64,000 nucleotides of DNA, from positions 3,162,001-3,226,000 of the forward strand of contig NZ_JBBOCJ010000001.1 of NCBI RefSeq assembly GCF_038002345.1, given 5' to 3'. This document shows, one piece after another, positions 26,551 through 34,162 of this stretch (the first letter of the stretch is position 1; each line of letters opens with the position of its first letter). The notes under the pieces were generated by a model. That model saw nothing but the letters and a program-made list of their open reading frames with translations, had not been told where the DNA came from and did no database searches. Both the position numbers and the translations under genes were made by a program. The stretch comes from Paenibacillus sp. FSL M7-0420. Its GTDB lineage: Bacteria; Bacillota; Bacilli; Paenibacillales; Paenibacillaceae.

Positions 26551-27156
26551 ATGTATCAATACCATAATGAAACCTTTAATGAGCATAATTTTGATTACGC
26601 AGCATTGCAGGATGGAGAAATAAACGGCTGCACCTTTGAGCGCTGCTCCTTTCGGGGAGCTTCTATGGAAGAGATGACCTCCACTGGCTGCCGGTTTGTC
26701 GATTGCGATTTCACCGGTGCCCTGCTGAATGCTTCGCTGCACACGGATGGCGCGTTCACCAACTGCAAGTTCACCGGAGCCAATCTGTTCGTGGCGAAGT
26801 TCGAGAACTGCAAGATGGTCGGATCGGATTTCGCCAATGCCTATATGGACGGTATTACACTGAGCGGAGGGGACTGGGCCTATACGAATCTGCGCCATCT
26901 GAATCTCAGCAGGCAGGATCTGCGGGGCATCCGGTTCACCGAGGCAGACATGCAGGGCTGCGATTTGCAAAAGGCGGATCTGCGCGGGGCGGATTTAAGC
27001 CGGGTGCAGCTTGCGCAGTGCAAGCTTACAGGGGCCGATCTGCGTGACGCCAAGCTGGAGGGGATTGACCTGAAGAGTCTGGATCTCAAAGGAGTGCGGC
27101 TGGATGTGGAGCAGGCTGTGCTACTGGCCCGTTCCATGGGAGCGAAGGTAGGGTAA
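26551..27156 (+). CDS. Pentapeptide-repeat protein
   Basis: 201 residues made mostly of A(D/N)LxX-type pentapeptide repeats, clearest at 'ANLFV', 'ADLRGADLS' and 'ADLRDAKLEG', which fold into a right-handed quadrilateral beta-helix. Some such proteins (Qnr, McbG) shield DNA gyrase and can give quinolone protection; most have no known role. The breaks between blocks and cysteine-rich first half are like the Qnr/AlbG type, but assignment would need alignment. RBS GAGGTG, ATG start. Confidence 0.85.
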   Translation: MYQYHNETFNEHNFDYAALQDGEINGCTFERCSFRGASMEEMTSTGCRFVDCDFTGALLNASLHTDGAFTNCKFTGANLFVAKFENCKMVGSDFANAYMDGITLSGGDWAYTNLRHLNLSRQDLRGIRFTEADMQGCDLQKADLRGADLSRVQLAQCKLTGADLRDAKLEGIDLKSLDLKGVRLDVEQAVLLARSMGAKVG

Positions 27157-27310
27157 CGACTCAAGAAAAAACGGCGGTGTGCCGGAAAGCTGTATTATAT
27201 TTCTGCCGGACTCTTCCGATAAAGAAATATCGACCCATTTCGACATGTTGCCGCAAGATATCTTCAGTGGTCGGAAGCATGAACAAGGTCATCGGAAGAG
27301 GAGAGTGTAC

Positions 27311-28942
27311 ATGTCATTAAGTCTTCGTACTTTATTTTCAACAGCATTTGCGGTTATTATCATTCTGATCACGGCTATTCTCAGCTATGTCATCGGCAAC
27401 CGCTCCACCACTTCTGTGGAAGTCAGTATCGGCAGCTCCCTGGCCGCAGAGGCCAATCAAATGTCCGAGAAGCTTGATCAGTTCATGTGGTCACGTTCCG
27501 GTGAAATAGAAGTTTTGAGTAAGCTGAATGCTTTTCAGGAGCCCGTTGAACAAGCAGAGGCCGGCGGATTGCTGAATCAGCTGAAGAAGAGTCTGCCGGT
27601 ATTCACTTGGGTGGGCTTCCTGGATAAGACAGGGAATGTGGTTGCTTCCACGGATCGGATTCTACAAGGAACGAATATCAGCCAGAGGCCTGTCTTTCAG
27701 CAGGCGCTTAAGGGAACCTTCGTCGGGGATGTCCACGATGCGGTGCTGCTCTCTAAGCTGTTGCCTAATCCTACAGGGGAAGCCCTGCAGTTTGTTGATG
27801 TGAGTGTGCCGGTCATGGACAAGCAAGGACAGACAAGCGGCGTGCTGGCGGCACATCTTAGCTGGGAGTGGTCACGTGAGGTCGAGGCCTCCATTGTGAA
27901 TCCGCTCAAGGAACGGCTTAAGGGCGTGGAGGTGTTCGTGGTCAGTAAGAAGGACGACACCATTTTATTGGGACCAGAAGCCCTCACCGGCAAAAGAATG
28001 ACGGCTGCGGTCCTGCAGCAGGCCCGCAGCGGCAATAGCTCATACGTGATCGAACAGGAGCGGGGCCGTGACTCCTATTTAACGGGATACGCCTATGGCG
28101 ATGGTTACATGAACTACCCGGGCCTTGGCTGGACGGTCATTATCCGTCAGCCGGCAGACATCGCTTTTGCCTCAGTCCATCAGCTTGAACACTTCATACT
28201 GATCAGCGGTCTGCTGACCGCTGCGGCCTTCGCACTAATCGGCTGGCTGCTGGCCGGATGGATCAGCCGACCGTTGAGGGATATCACCCGTACAGCCGAC
28301 CTGCTCAGCTCCGGTGCCGATGTGGAGATCCCGGCCTCTACCCGGTTCAAGGATATGGCGATTCTGTCGGCCTCCCTGCAGGGCCTGGTGAACAACCTGA
28401 CCAAGACAGAGACTAAGCTGAGCTATATGTCGGATATGGCGCTGCATGATAAGCTTACCGGCTTGCCCAACCGGGCAGCACTGGATGAGTTTTTGGCCCA
28501 TGCGGTCACTAAGGCCAAGCAGAAGCGGACGACACTAAGCTTTTTGTATATGGATCTGGACGGCTTCAAAAAAGTGAATGACAGCTTCGGCCATGCGGTT
28601 GGAGATGCCTTGCTTCAGGAGGTGGCCTTCCGGCTGATGGATTGTACGCGGGACAATGAGATCGTTGCCCGGCTGGGCGGGGATGAATTCGTGATTATTC
28701 TGAATACCTCGGCGGGCAAACCGATGAAGGAAGCGGAGGTGGTGGCTTCACGGATTATCAGCAAGATCAACCAGCCGATTCTGATTAAAGGCGAGGAGCT
28801 TCGTGTAGGCTGCAGCGTAGGTGCTGCTGTATGGACTCCGGACGGCGGAGATACCACCCTGACCCTGCGGCTCGCAGACGAAGCATTGTATATCTCCAAG
28901 CGGAGCGGGAAGAACCGGATTACCTTCGAGGCGGCATCTTAG
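27311..28942 (+). CDS. Membrane diguanylate cyclase (Cache-HAMP-GGDEF)
   Basis: About 543 residues. Membrane helix about 9-30, extracellular Cache-type sensor (about 40-290), second helix about 295-318, HAMP domain to about 370, and a GGDEF domain (about 385-540) with an intact active site motif RLGGDEF. It should make c-di-GMP from GTP. The product-inhibition I-site, usually RxxD nine residues before GGDEF, here reads RDNE, so feedback inhibition may be weak or lost. The ATG at 27311 has AGAGGAGAG before it; the frame is open upstream. Confidence 0.9.
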   Translation: MSLSLRTLFSTAFAVIIILITAILSYVIGNRSTTSVEVSIGSSLAAEANQMSEKLDQFMWSRSGEIEVLSKLNAFQEPVEQAEAGGLLNQLKKSLPVFTWVGFLDKTGNVVASTDRILQGTNISQRPVFQQALKGTFVGDVHDAVLLSKLLPNPTGEALQFVDVSVPVMDKQGQTSGVLAAHLSWEWSREVEASIVNPLKERLKGVEVFVVSKKDDTILLGPEALTGKRMTAAVLQQARSGNSSYVIEQERGRDSYLTGYAYGDGYMNYPGLGWTVIIRQPADIAFASVHQLEHFILISGLLTAAAFALIGWLLAGWISRPLRDITRTADLLSSGADVEIPASTRFKDMAILSASLQGLVNNLTKTETKLSYMSDMALHDKLTGLPNRAALDEFLAHAVTKAKQKRTTLSFLYMDLDGFKKVNDSFGHAVGDALLQEVAFRLMDCTRDNEIVARLGGDEFVIILNTSAGKPMKEAEVVASRIISKINQPILIKGEELRVGCSVGAAVWTPDGGDTTLTLRLADEALYISKRSGKNRITFEAAS

Positions 28943-28971
28943 GATCAGCAATCAACAGCAGACAGCAACAA

Positions 28972-29032
28972 CAAACAACCTTTTATCGGCAGGATGGGGA
29001 TGCTTCTCTTGTGCCGGAAAAAAGGTTGTTTG
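28972..29032. terminator. Terminator-like hairpin after the GGDEF gene
   Basis: CAAACAACCTTTT-ATCGGCA pairs with TGCCGG-AAAAAAGGTTGTTTG across a 20-nt loop. It is 29 bases past the diguanylate cyclase stop, and on the other strand it follows the small gene at 29050-29175. Confidence 0.7.
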
Positions 29033-29049
29033 ACGTTGTCTCATTACGT

Positions 29050-29175
29050 TCAGCGTAACCGCTTACGTGGATTAGACCATCTCTTGATCCACAGAAATCC
29101 TTCGTCGTCCCGGAAAAACTTAATGCCTATCCAGCTCAGCGGTGTCCAAATTTCCTTGAAATAATATGAAGGCAT
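29050..29175 (-). CDS. Small basic aromatic protein (41 aa), hypothetical
   Basis: A frame too short for routine ORF lists. It has a GGAGGG ribosome binding site 10 bases before its ATG (29173-29175) and a downstream hairpin. The sequence is rich in Trp, Phe, Lys and Arg (four Trp in 41 residues) with a basic end (NPRKRLR). No family is recognised. It could be a membrane-interacting peptide or a spore small protein. Codon use and a proper Shine-Dalgarno site argue for a real gene. Confidence 0.55.
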   Translation of the reverse strand: MPSYYFKEIWTPLSWIGIKFFRDDEGFLWIKRWSNPRKRLR

Positions 29176-29355
29176 AGTAAATTAGTCCCTCCGATATAGT
29201 TAATTATTACTAGTTTAAGCCAGGATGGAAGATTTAACAATACTTTTTTTACATATAAATCCCATATTGTGCGTTCGCCCAGTTTTTTTGGGACTACAGG
29301 CATATGATGTAGAGGAATCAAAGCTGGGCATGTGCGTAAGAAAGGGGGGCTTCAG

Positions 29356-29436
29356 ATGAGTGGAGGTCTGAGAACGTCAACAGCGACCATACTGGTGTTG
29401 TTTATTTTGCTGATTATTATCCTTAGCGTATTTTAG
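29356..29436 (+). CDS. YjcZ-like sporulation micropeptide (26 aa)
   Basis: A 26-residue peptide: a short Gly/Ser start and one hydrophobic helix (ILVLFILLIIILSVF), the layout of the YjcZ family of sporulation-associated membrane peptides. RBS AAAGGGGGG is 6 bases before the ATG. It is followed by a strong hairpin at 29461-29492. A longer relative with a Gly/Cys-rich head is encoded at 31367-31501. Confidence 0.65.
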   Translation: MSGGLRTSTATILVLFILLIIILSVF

Positions 29437-29460
29437 CGGTAGGGGATATAGGGGGATTGA

Positions 29461-29492
29461 AACAGCGCCGGGGCATCCGCTCCGGCGCTGTT
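29461..29492 (+). terminator. Intrinsic terminator after the YjcZ-like micropeptide
   Basis: An 11-bp stem AACAGCGCCGG / CCGGCGCTGTT (29461-29471, 29482-29492) with a 10-nt loop and flanking Ts. Confidence 0.8.
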
Positions 29493-29599
29493 TGCATGCG
29501 TATAAGCCGCAGCTTACTTCCATATACATCATAACAGGGATAAGCACAGGCAGTTTGGCAGGGTGGGGCATTCAATATAGTAGGAAAGGAAGTGATGCA

Positions 29600-30403
29600 A
29601 TGACAAGCTCCGAATTTATCTCCCGGATCGCATCCTTCGCGGTAGCCGATATGAAGCGCAGCCGTATTGCAGCTTCGCTGACGATTGCCCAGGCGGCGCT
29701 GGAATCCGGCTGGGGAACGAGCGGCTTGACGCTGAAGGCTAACAATCTGTTCGGCATCAAGGGCAGCGGGCCTGCGGGCAGCCTCGCGCTTCCGACAACG
29801 GAATACAGGAACGGCCAAGCTGTACAGGTGACTGCGCAGTTCCGTTCCTATCATAACTGGGGAGAATCTATAGCGGATCATTCCGCACTGATTACCGGTG
29901 GAGTGTCCTGGAACCCCAAGCTGTACAGCAAGGCTATTGGAGTCGACGGCAAAACAGCCGCCCGCGAGATTGCTGCTGCAGGCTACGCAACGGACCCGGG
30001 TTATGCGTCCAAGCTGATTCAGATTATGGATTCCTATAACCTGTATCAATATGACGAGCTGAAGGAGGATGAAGAGATGTCGGCTGAAGATAAACAAAAA
30101 ATTGCGGCGCTGGAAACCGAGCTGCGGGAACTGAAGGAGCTGCTGGCAGGGCTGTCTGTCAGCAGAGATACACTGAAGGCCGGCGTTCAAGAGCAAGGCC
30201 AAGCCATTAAAGGCGTCGCGGAACGTCTGGCTGTCATTGAGGGCCGTACAGTAATGAATGTGCCGGCCTGGGCTGAGCCTGCGGTACAGGCAGCGTCTGC
30301 CGCCGGTCTGCTGGATACGCCGTCAGGAGGAAGCTATGATTTCTACCGGCTGCTGACCGTATTGAACCGCGCCGGTCTGCTGGTTACAAGCAAAGGGGTG
30401 TAG
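29600..30403 (+). CDS. Glucosaminidase-domain peptidoglycan hydrolase (phage-lysin-like)
   Basis: About 267 residues without a signal peptide. The N-terminal 150 residues are an N-acetylmuramoyl-type glucosaminidase (FlgJ/LytG family) with Glu35 in ALESGWG as catalytic acid, followed by 'NNLFGIKG'. A coiled-coil linker (about 160-215) and a C-terminal module ('AVQAASAAGLLDTPSGG') follow. Lack of a secretion signal plus the holin gene 5 bases downstream mark it as a lysin that needs a holin to leave the cell. ATG at 29600 with GGAAAGGAAG upstream. Confidence 0.85.
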   Translation: MTSSEFISRIASFAVADMKRSRIAASLTIAQAALESGWGTSGLTLKANNLFGIKGSGPAGSLALPTTEYRNGQAVQVTAQFRSYHNWGESIADHSALITGGVSWNPKLYSKAIGVDGKTAAREIAAAGYATDPGYASKLIQIMDSYNLYQYDELKEDEEMSAEDKQKIAALETELRELKELLAGLSVSRDTLKAGVQEQGQAIKGVAERLAVIEGRTVMNVPAWAEPAVQAASAAGLLDTPSGGSYDFYRLLTVLNRAGLLVTSKGV

Positions 30404-30408
30404 CCGTT

Positions 30409-30690
30409 ATGTACAATGATGCACTTAACAATGTACTAGCTTTTGCATCCGTATTGGCGGTATTCGTCATGGCGCTGGTCCAGCTCGTCAAGAACAGCGT
30501 TAATCTTCCGCGCAACGTGGTTCCTGCGGTGGGGCTGGCCATCGGCCTGCTGGTAGGAGCGGCTGCCTACCCTTTTACAGACATGGATCTCATTCTTCGT
30601 CTATGGGCCGGAGGCCTGGCCGGATTATCGGCAACGGGACTGTTTGAACTGGCGTTCAATAAGCGGAGCGGGACTACCCGAGAGAATTAA
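30409..30690 (+). CDS. Holin-like membrane protein
   Basis: 93 residues with two or three hydrophobic helices (about 8-27, 38-55 and 62-82) and a charged Lys/Arg tail (NKRSGTTREN), typical of small phage holins that form membrane pores for lysin release. Its position 5 bp after the lysin gene supports this. No structural phage genes are nearby, so the pair may be a domesticated cassette, perhaps for mother-cell lysis or toxin release. Confidence 0.75.
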   Translation: MYNDALNNVLAFASVLAVFVMALVQLVKNSVNLPRNVVPAVGLAIGLLVGAAAYPFTDMDLILRLWAGGLAGLSATGLFELAFNKRSGTTREN

Positions 30691-30791
30691 TACGGTGTAA
30701 ATCCGAATATAATGAATTTCATTGGTAGATTCATCCAATCATTAATAGAGTTCTGTAAATACACTGATAAGGAAGAAAGGAGGTGCTTGAT

Positions 30792-31214
30792 ATGGGAACT
30801 TATGTTGATGGCAGAACCTCGCAAAATGCAAGTACTGCCAACTCTATTGCAATTCCAATTTTGGTTATTAATACTCCGCAGCTATTCGGTCAAATTGGCC
30901 TAATCACGGCTGGGGTAGGTGCGAATCCGCGTGTAATGCTCAAAGGAACAATATCGTTTCAGCTTCCGCTTGCGCTGGTTGGTGTCACGATTACGATTGT
31001 CAGAGGGACCGTAATTACAGACCCTGTGGTATATTCCGCTACCTCCACTTTCAATCTTAGTGTGCTGGCACCGCAGGTTATCACCTTCTCGGCAGATGAT
31101 TTCCTTCCTCCGGTCACTCCGCAGTTAACCTATACTGCATTTGTCAGTTCGAACCTGCTTGGTACAGTTCGTGTAGGTCCGGAGAGCTTCGATGGAATCC
31201 TGGTATCCGATTAA
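30792..31214 (+). CDS. Hypothetical protein, beta-rich (possible spore-surface)
   Basis: About 140 residues, not assigned. It is rich in Thr, Val, Ile, Ser and Pro with alternating strands and no Cys or charged clusters, suggesting a beta-sandwich like the C-terminal domains of exosporium proteins. It has no signal peptide. The ATG at 30792 follows AAAGGAGGTGC by 8 bases. The neighbouring small sporulation-type genes make a spore role possible, but nothing proves it. Confidence 0.6.
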   Translation: MGTYVDGRTSQNASTANSIAIPILVINTPQLFGQIGLITAGVGANPRVMLKGTISFQLPLALVGVTITIVRGTVITDPVVYSATSTFNLSVLAPQVITFSADDFLPPVTPQLTYTAFVSSNLLGTVRVGPESFDGILVSD

Positions 31215-31366
31215 GCAATAGCATGGGACATCCTGGGCTGCCCGCAACGACGGGCGGGCAGGATGCCCTTGTACATACGCCCCAAATTATGTCCGTTTCG
31301 CCCAATCTGATAAGGCTGCTTACTCATATGCTGTTCTGTAGTCAACAATATGAAGGAGGTAATCTC

Positions 31367-31501
31367 ATGGGTGCAGATTGCGGATACGGTGGCAATGTAG
31401 GCGGCGTGAATACTTGTGGAGTAAGTCCTTGGACATCGACAGGCGCGATTCTGGTTCTTTATATCCTGCTCGTTATTATTCTGAGTGCCTGCTTCTACTA
31501 G
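31367..31501 (+). CDS. YjcZ family sporulation protein (44 aa)
   Basis: 44 residues: a Gly/Cys/Tyr-rich head (GYGGNVGG) followed by one hydrophobic helix (GAILVLYILLVIILSAC), the typical YjcZ layout. The ATG at 31367 follows GAAGGAGG by 7 bases; a longer open frame upstream is not used. Found in spores or mother cells of Bacillales. A strong terminator follows within 20 bases. Confidence 0.8.
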   Translation: MGADCGYGGNVGGVNTCGVSPWTSTGAILVLYILLVIILSACFY

Positions 31502-31516
31502 GAGATCCAATCAGTC

Positions 31517-31546
31517 AGCGCAGTCCCGGCAATCCGGGACTGCGCT
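31517..31546 (+). terminator. Intrinsic terminator after the YjcZ family gene
   Basis: A 13-bp perfect stem (31517-31529 with 31534-31546) around CAAT, followed by TGTTG. Confidence 0.85.
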
Positions 31547-31677
31547 TGTTGCAGGTGCAGGATGGACAAGCTTTGCTGCATGACGGTGAATTTAAATTCG
31601 CCTTGCCCCGAATGGATGTGCGATAATAGAAGTCATTGTCTTCAGGGCAATTAGTGCTGGCATGAAAGAGGTGTACG

Positions 31678-31929
31678 ATGGAAGAGAAGGAAAAGATATA
31701 TGCTATCCTCAAGCGGATTGAAGCGGAACAGGCGGTTAATCAGGAGGTAATGGAACTTGAAGCCGAGGCCTTCGCCGATATTATGGAGGAGCTTATCGAC
31801 AGCCGGATGGTGGAGAATATTAAGATCTCCCGATCAGGCAGCGGGATCGTGACCGTTAGAACTGCTGAAATCAAATTGACCCGGCGTGGTCATGATTTTA
31901 TTTTATTGAAGGAGTCTGGCAGAATTTGA
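31678..31929 (+). CDS. Small hypothetical protein, possible YjcQ-like winged helix (83 aa)
   Basis: 83 residues, acidic at the start (MEEKEK, EAEQAVNQEVME) and basic at the end (LTRRGHDF). The order helix-helix-'LIDSRMVENI'-strand-'IKLTRRGHDFIL' is like the YjcQ family of small winged-helix proteins. No regulator target is evident. RBS GAGGTG, 4 bases before the ATG. Confidence 0.55.
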   Translation: MEEKEKIYAILKRIEAEQAVNQEVMELEAEAFADIMEELIDSRMVENIKISRSGSGIVTVRTAEIKLTRRGHDFILLKESGRI

Positions 31930-31949
31930 ACGGAAAATAGAAGTCATTA

Positions 31950-31982
31950 CCCGGCGCTGAAAGAGGCCGGGCTATTTTTTTT
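31950..31982 (+). terminator. Intrinsic terminator
   Basis: Short GC stem CCCGGC / GCCGGG (31950-31955, 31966-31971) followed by CTA and a run of Ts. Confidence 0.8.
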
Positions 31983-32042
31983 GACTAGGGTCCCGGCTTG
32001 ATTATAAATACGGGAGATCCCAGGCCGGAGACATAAGGAGCT

Positions 32043-32618
32043 TTATTTAGCTTTGATCTCTGACAACGCCTTATCCATCTGCGTTTCATTCGACTGTACG
32101 GCTTCACTGTCCACAGTATCAGCTCCGCGGAAGACATTCTTGGTGTTCTGGTAAAAGTCAAAGGCAAACTTCTTAATCGCCTCACCGTCAGGGTGATTGC
32201 GCTCAACAACGGTAGCCTTAAACAGGTTCGTCAGCATGTATCCGGCGTCTTCGCTGTGTGCGAGATAATTCCCGGCGGTGTACTCCTCCACGATCTGGGA
32301 TTCAAAATCCTTAAGCTCCACCGCCGACGGAGTGTATGATTTTGCCAAAACTTCTGCGGCGTCTGCTTTTTGTGTGGCCTCCGTATCCGTAGTCGCGATT
32401 TGTTGGATAGCAGATTCCCAGTTCACTGCCCCCTTCCCGGTGGATGGTTCAGCGGCTGGTGCTGGCGTGGGCTGCGCTGCTGTTGGCTGCGCTGTCCCGG
32501 CGGGAGTGGGGGTAGCCTGATTAGCCGGAGCGTTGCAGCCTGCGGTTAGTCCAATGACACCGCCGAATACGATTACTAGGGCAAGGGACGACATCTTTTT
32601 ATACAAGGGTTTCTTCAT
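32043..32618 (-). CDS. Lipoprotein, hypothetical
   Basis: 191 residues. A Lys-rich start, hydrophobic core and lipobox LTAGC mark a lipoprotein (Cys at about 28). A Pro/Thr/Ala-rich linker (about 30-60) then joins a helical acidic domain of about 120 residues. No known family is recognised. The ATG at 32616-32618 has AGGAGG upstream; the frame runs further up without a site. It is convergent with the YjcQ-like gene, ending 60 bases from its terminator. Confidence 0.75.
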   Translation of the reverse strand: MKKPLYKKMSSLALVIVFGGVIGLTAGCNAPANQATPTPAGTAQPTAAQPTPAPAAEPSTGKGAVNWESAIQQIATTDTEATQKADAAEVLAKSYTPSAVELKDFESQIVEEYTAGNYLAHSEDAGYMLTNLFKATVVERNHPDGEAIKKFAFDFYQNTKNVFRGADTVDSEAVQSNETQMDKALSEIKAK

Positions 32619-32849
32619 AGCGGTTCCTCCTGAATCTATCGGATATCCATATACTATATATGTAACCTTGTGTTGCCTGATTGAACTACGCAGCCTAATT
32701 ACAGTCTTCACCTTAAATGGATAATACATTCCTTGAGAGGGAAGCGGGGATAAATGACAAATATGAATATTTTGTGAGTCTGTAGAACTAAGCCATTTGA
32801 CCTGCTATAATTGGTAAAAAATAGAATAGTAAAGAGGTGCTACTGTAAA

Positions 32850-33275
32850 ATGAAGCGGAAACTGGCAACGCTTTTTGTAGTGTTGATGTTGGCTCTATCC
32901 TTAAGTGTGCAGCCATTATCGGCAGCAGGCAAGACTCAGAAGGTGAAGGTTACGTTTGTAAGTGCAGACCTGGTAGAGAATAATCATGTAGGTAATGAGT
33001 GGTGGTGGGGCGGATTCGTCAATGGAGAGGAGCTTGAGGAAGGGAATTCAGTCACGCTGGATCTCAGTTCAACAGCAAGCATCAAGCTTCGTGCTGAAGC
33101 GCAGGAACAGGATAAGATTCCGGATGAAGGCTCAGCGAGCGCGTCGATTAAGGTGTCAGCCCTGAAGGATACCCAGAACAAATCGCTGACAGTGAAGGTA
33201 GTCGAAAACCGCGGGCGGTATTCCGGGAACACTGCCTCCTGGAAGTTTGTTTTCAAGATCGATAAGGTCAAATGA
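32850..33275 (+). CDS. Secreted hypothetical protein (141 aa)
   Basis: 141 residues with an N-terminal signal peptide (MKRKLATLF..., cleavage near SAAG, about residue 27). The mature domain is beta-rich and compact with several Asn/Val/Ser-Lys strands and ends in 'FKIDKVK'. No catalytic residues are visible. ATG at 32850 preceded by GAGGTG. It is followed by the coiled-coil repeat gene at 75 bp distance; the two may be co-transcribed. Confidence 0.7.
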   Translation: MKRKLATLFVVLMLALSLSVQPLSAAGKTQKVKVTFVSADLVENNHVGNEWWWGGFVNGEELEEGNSVTLDLSSTASIKLRAEAQEQDKIPDEGSASASIKVSALKDTQNKSLTVKVVENRGRYSGNTASWKFVFKIDKVK

Positions 33276-33349
33276 CAAGCTGAAATGAAGTAGAATAATA
33301 CATTTGATTCTGGTACAATCTAAATATTAAGTTTGAAGGAGCGGAGCAC

Positions 33350-33793
33350 ATGGATAATGATTTGGTGCAGGTATTAAGATCCGTTATTCGTGAAGAATTA
33401 GTTCCTGTTAAGGCGGAATTAGGAACCGTCAACGAGCGTTTAGATCGAATAGAGACAGAGCAGCAAACAATGAAGCAAGATCTGCAAATAATGAAGCAAG
33501 ATCAGCAAACAATGAGGCAAGATCAGCAAACAATGAAGCAAGAACTGCAAACAATGAAGCAAGATCAGCAAACAATGATGCAAGATCAGCAAACAATGAA
33601 GCAAGAACTGCAAACAATGAAGCAAGATCAGCAAACAATGATGCAAGATCAGGAGCAGATTAAACGTGCTGTGCTGGAAACAAACGAACGGCTCATCAAC
33701 GTCGAGTCTTTATTGGAGAATCAGCACAGAATTATCGAATTGCTCTCAGCGCGCTCCATTGAGCAGGAAGCCAAGCTGAAGCGGATTATATAA
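33350..33793 (+). CDS. Coiled-coil protein with 21-bp tandem repeats
   Basis: 147 residues. A short head (1-38) and tail (102-147) flank nine copies of a heptad like QTMKQDQ (residues 39-101). The repeated heptads predict an extended coiled coil, polar at the core positions. Function is not known; similar proteins are annotated only as hypothetical. RBS GAAGGAGCGGAG, ATG start. The copy number can be expected to vary between strains because the DNA units are nearly identical. Confidence 0.75.
   Translation: MDNDLVQVLRSVIREELVPVKAELGTVNERLDRIETEQQTMKQDLQIMKQDQQTMRQDQQTMKQELQTMKQDQQTMMQDQQTMKQELQTMKQDQQTMMQDQEQIKRAVLETNERLINVESLLENQHRIIELLSARSIEQEAKLKRII
33464..33652 (+). repeat. 21-bp tandem repeat (nine units) with a 63-bp higher-order unit
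   Basis: Nine in-frame 21-bp units encode heptads. The last six are two identical 63-bp blocks (33527-33589 and 33590-33652), the mark of a recent duplication. The repeat is in frame, so slippage changes coil length without breaking the gene. Confidence 0.95.
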
Positions 33794-33810
33794 GAAGTAT
33801 ATACTCAGCA

Positions 33811-33847
33811 AGCCCACGCATCTTGATTTCAAGGCGGGGGCTTTTTT
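33811..33847 (+). terminator. Intrinsic terminator after the repeat-protein gene
   Basis: AGCCC-ACGC pairs with GGCG-GGGGCT (arms 33811-33819 and 33834-33842, with a bulge), followed by six Ts. Confidence 0.75.
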
Positions 33848-33863
33848 GCGTGAAACAAAAATC

Positions 33864-33885
33864 GAGGCTCCCTTTCGGGAGCCTC
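33864..33885. terminator. Hairpin, possible second terminator
   Basis: A perfect 9-bp stem GAGGCTCCC / GGGAGCCTC with a TTTC loop (33864-33872, 33877-33885), followed by TTTC. It may back up the terminator just upstream. Confidence 0.65.
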
Positions 33886-34081
33886 TTTCATGGGAGAGGA
33901 GAAACCGGACGAAGAGCTTATGGGGAAACGTAAGCCTGCTCCGCGGTTGTCTACGACATTTTGTGATGTCGATAGTTACAGGATGACCCGGAAGCGGGAG
34001 TTTTATACATTTGCCTGCCAAATTTCTTCAGCTCCGCATTGTGACAAAGTCGGACAATCTTTTTATTTCATGGAATAATTG

Positions 34082-34090
34082 TGGTACTAT
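34082..34090 (+). promoter_or_regulatory. Candidate extended -10 promoter for rsmD-coaD
   Basis: TGGTACTAT at 34082-34090 is a TGn-extended -10, about 73 bases before the rsmD start. The -35 (TTTATT) is weak, as expected for extended -10 promoters. Confidence 0.4.
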
Positions 34091-34162
34091 AGGCTTGGAC
34101 TTATGCCCTGTAACGGCATAGTAATGTAGAGACATAAAAGCTAAAAAGCAGGTGGATGATCG

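Larger units (their letters stand above)
33794..34162. other. 369-bp intergenic region with two hairpins and the rsmD promoter
   Basis: No gene is supported here. It contains a terminator at 33811-33847, a second hairpin at 33864-33885, and an extended -10 promoter candidate at 34082-34090. A 62-codon frame at 33890-34078 lacks a ribosome binding site. Confidence 0.5.

Noticed and set aside
33429..33646. Antisense Leu/Ala-rich repetitive frames over the 21-bp repeat
   Set aside because: By-product of the tandem repeat in the coiled-coil gene.
33464..33652. CRISPR-like impression from regularly repeated DNA
   Set aside because: Repeats are contiguous without spacers and in frame with a gene.
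33890..34078. 62-codon frame before rsmD
   Set aside because: No ribosome binding site, atypical composition; lies over terminator and promoter signals.
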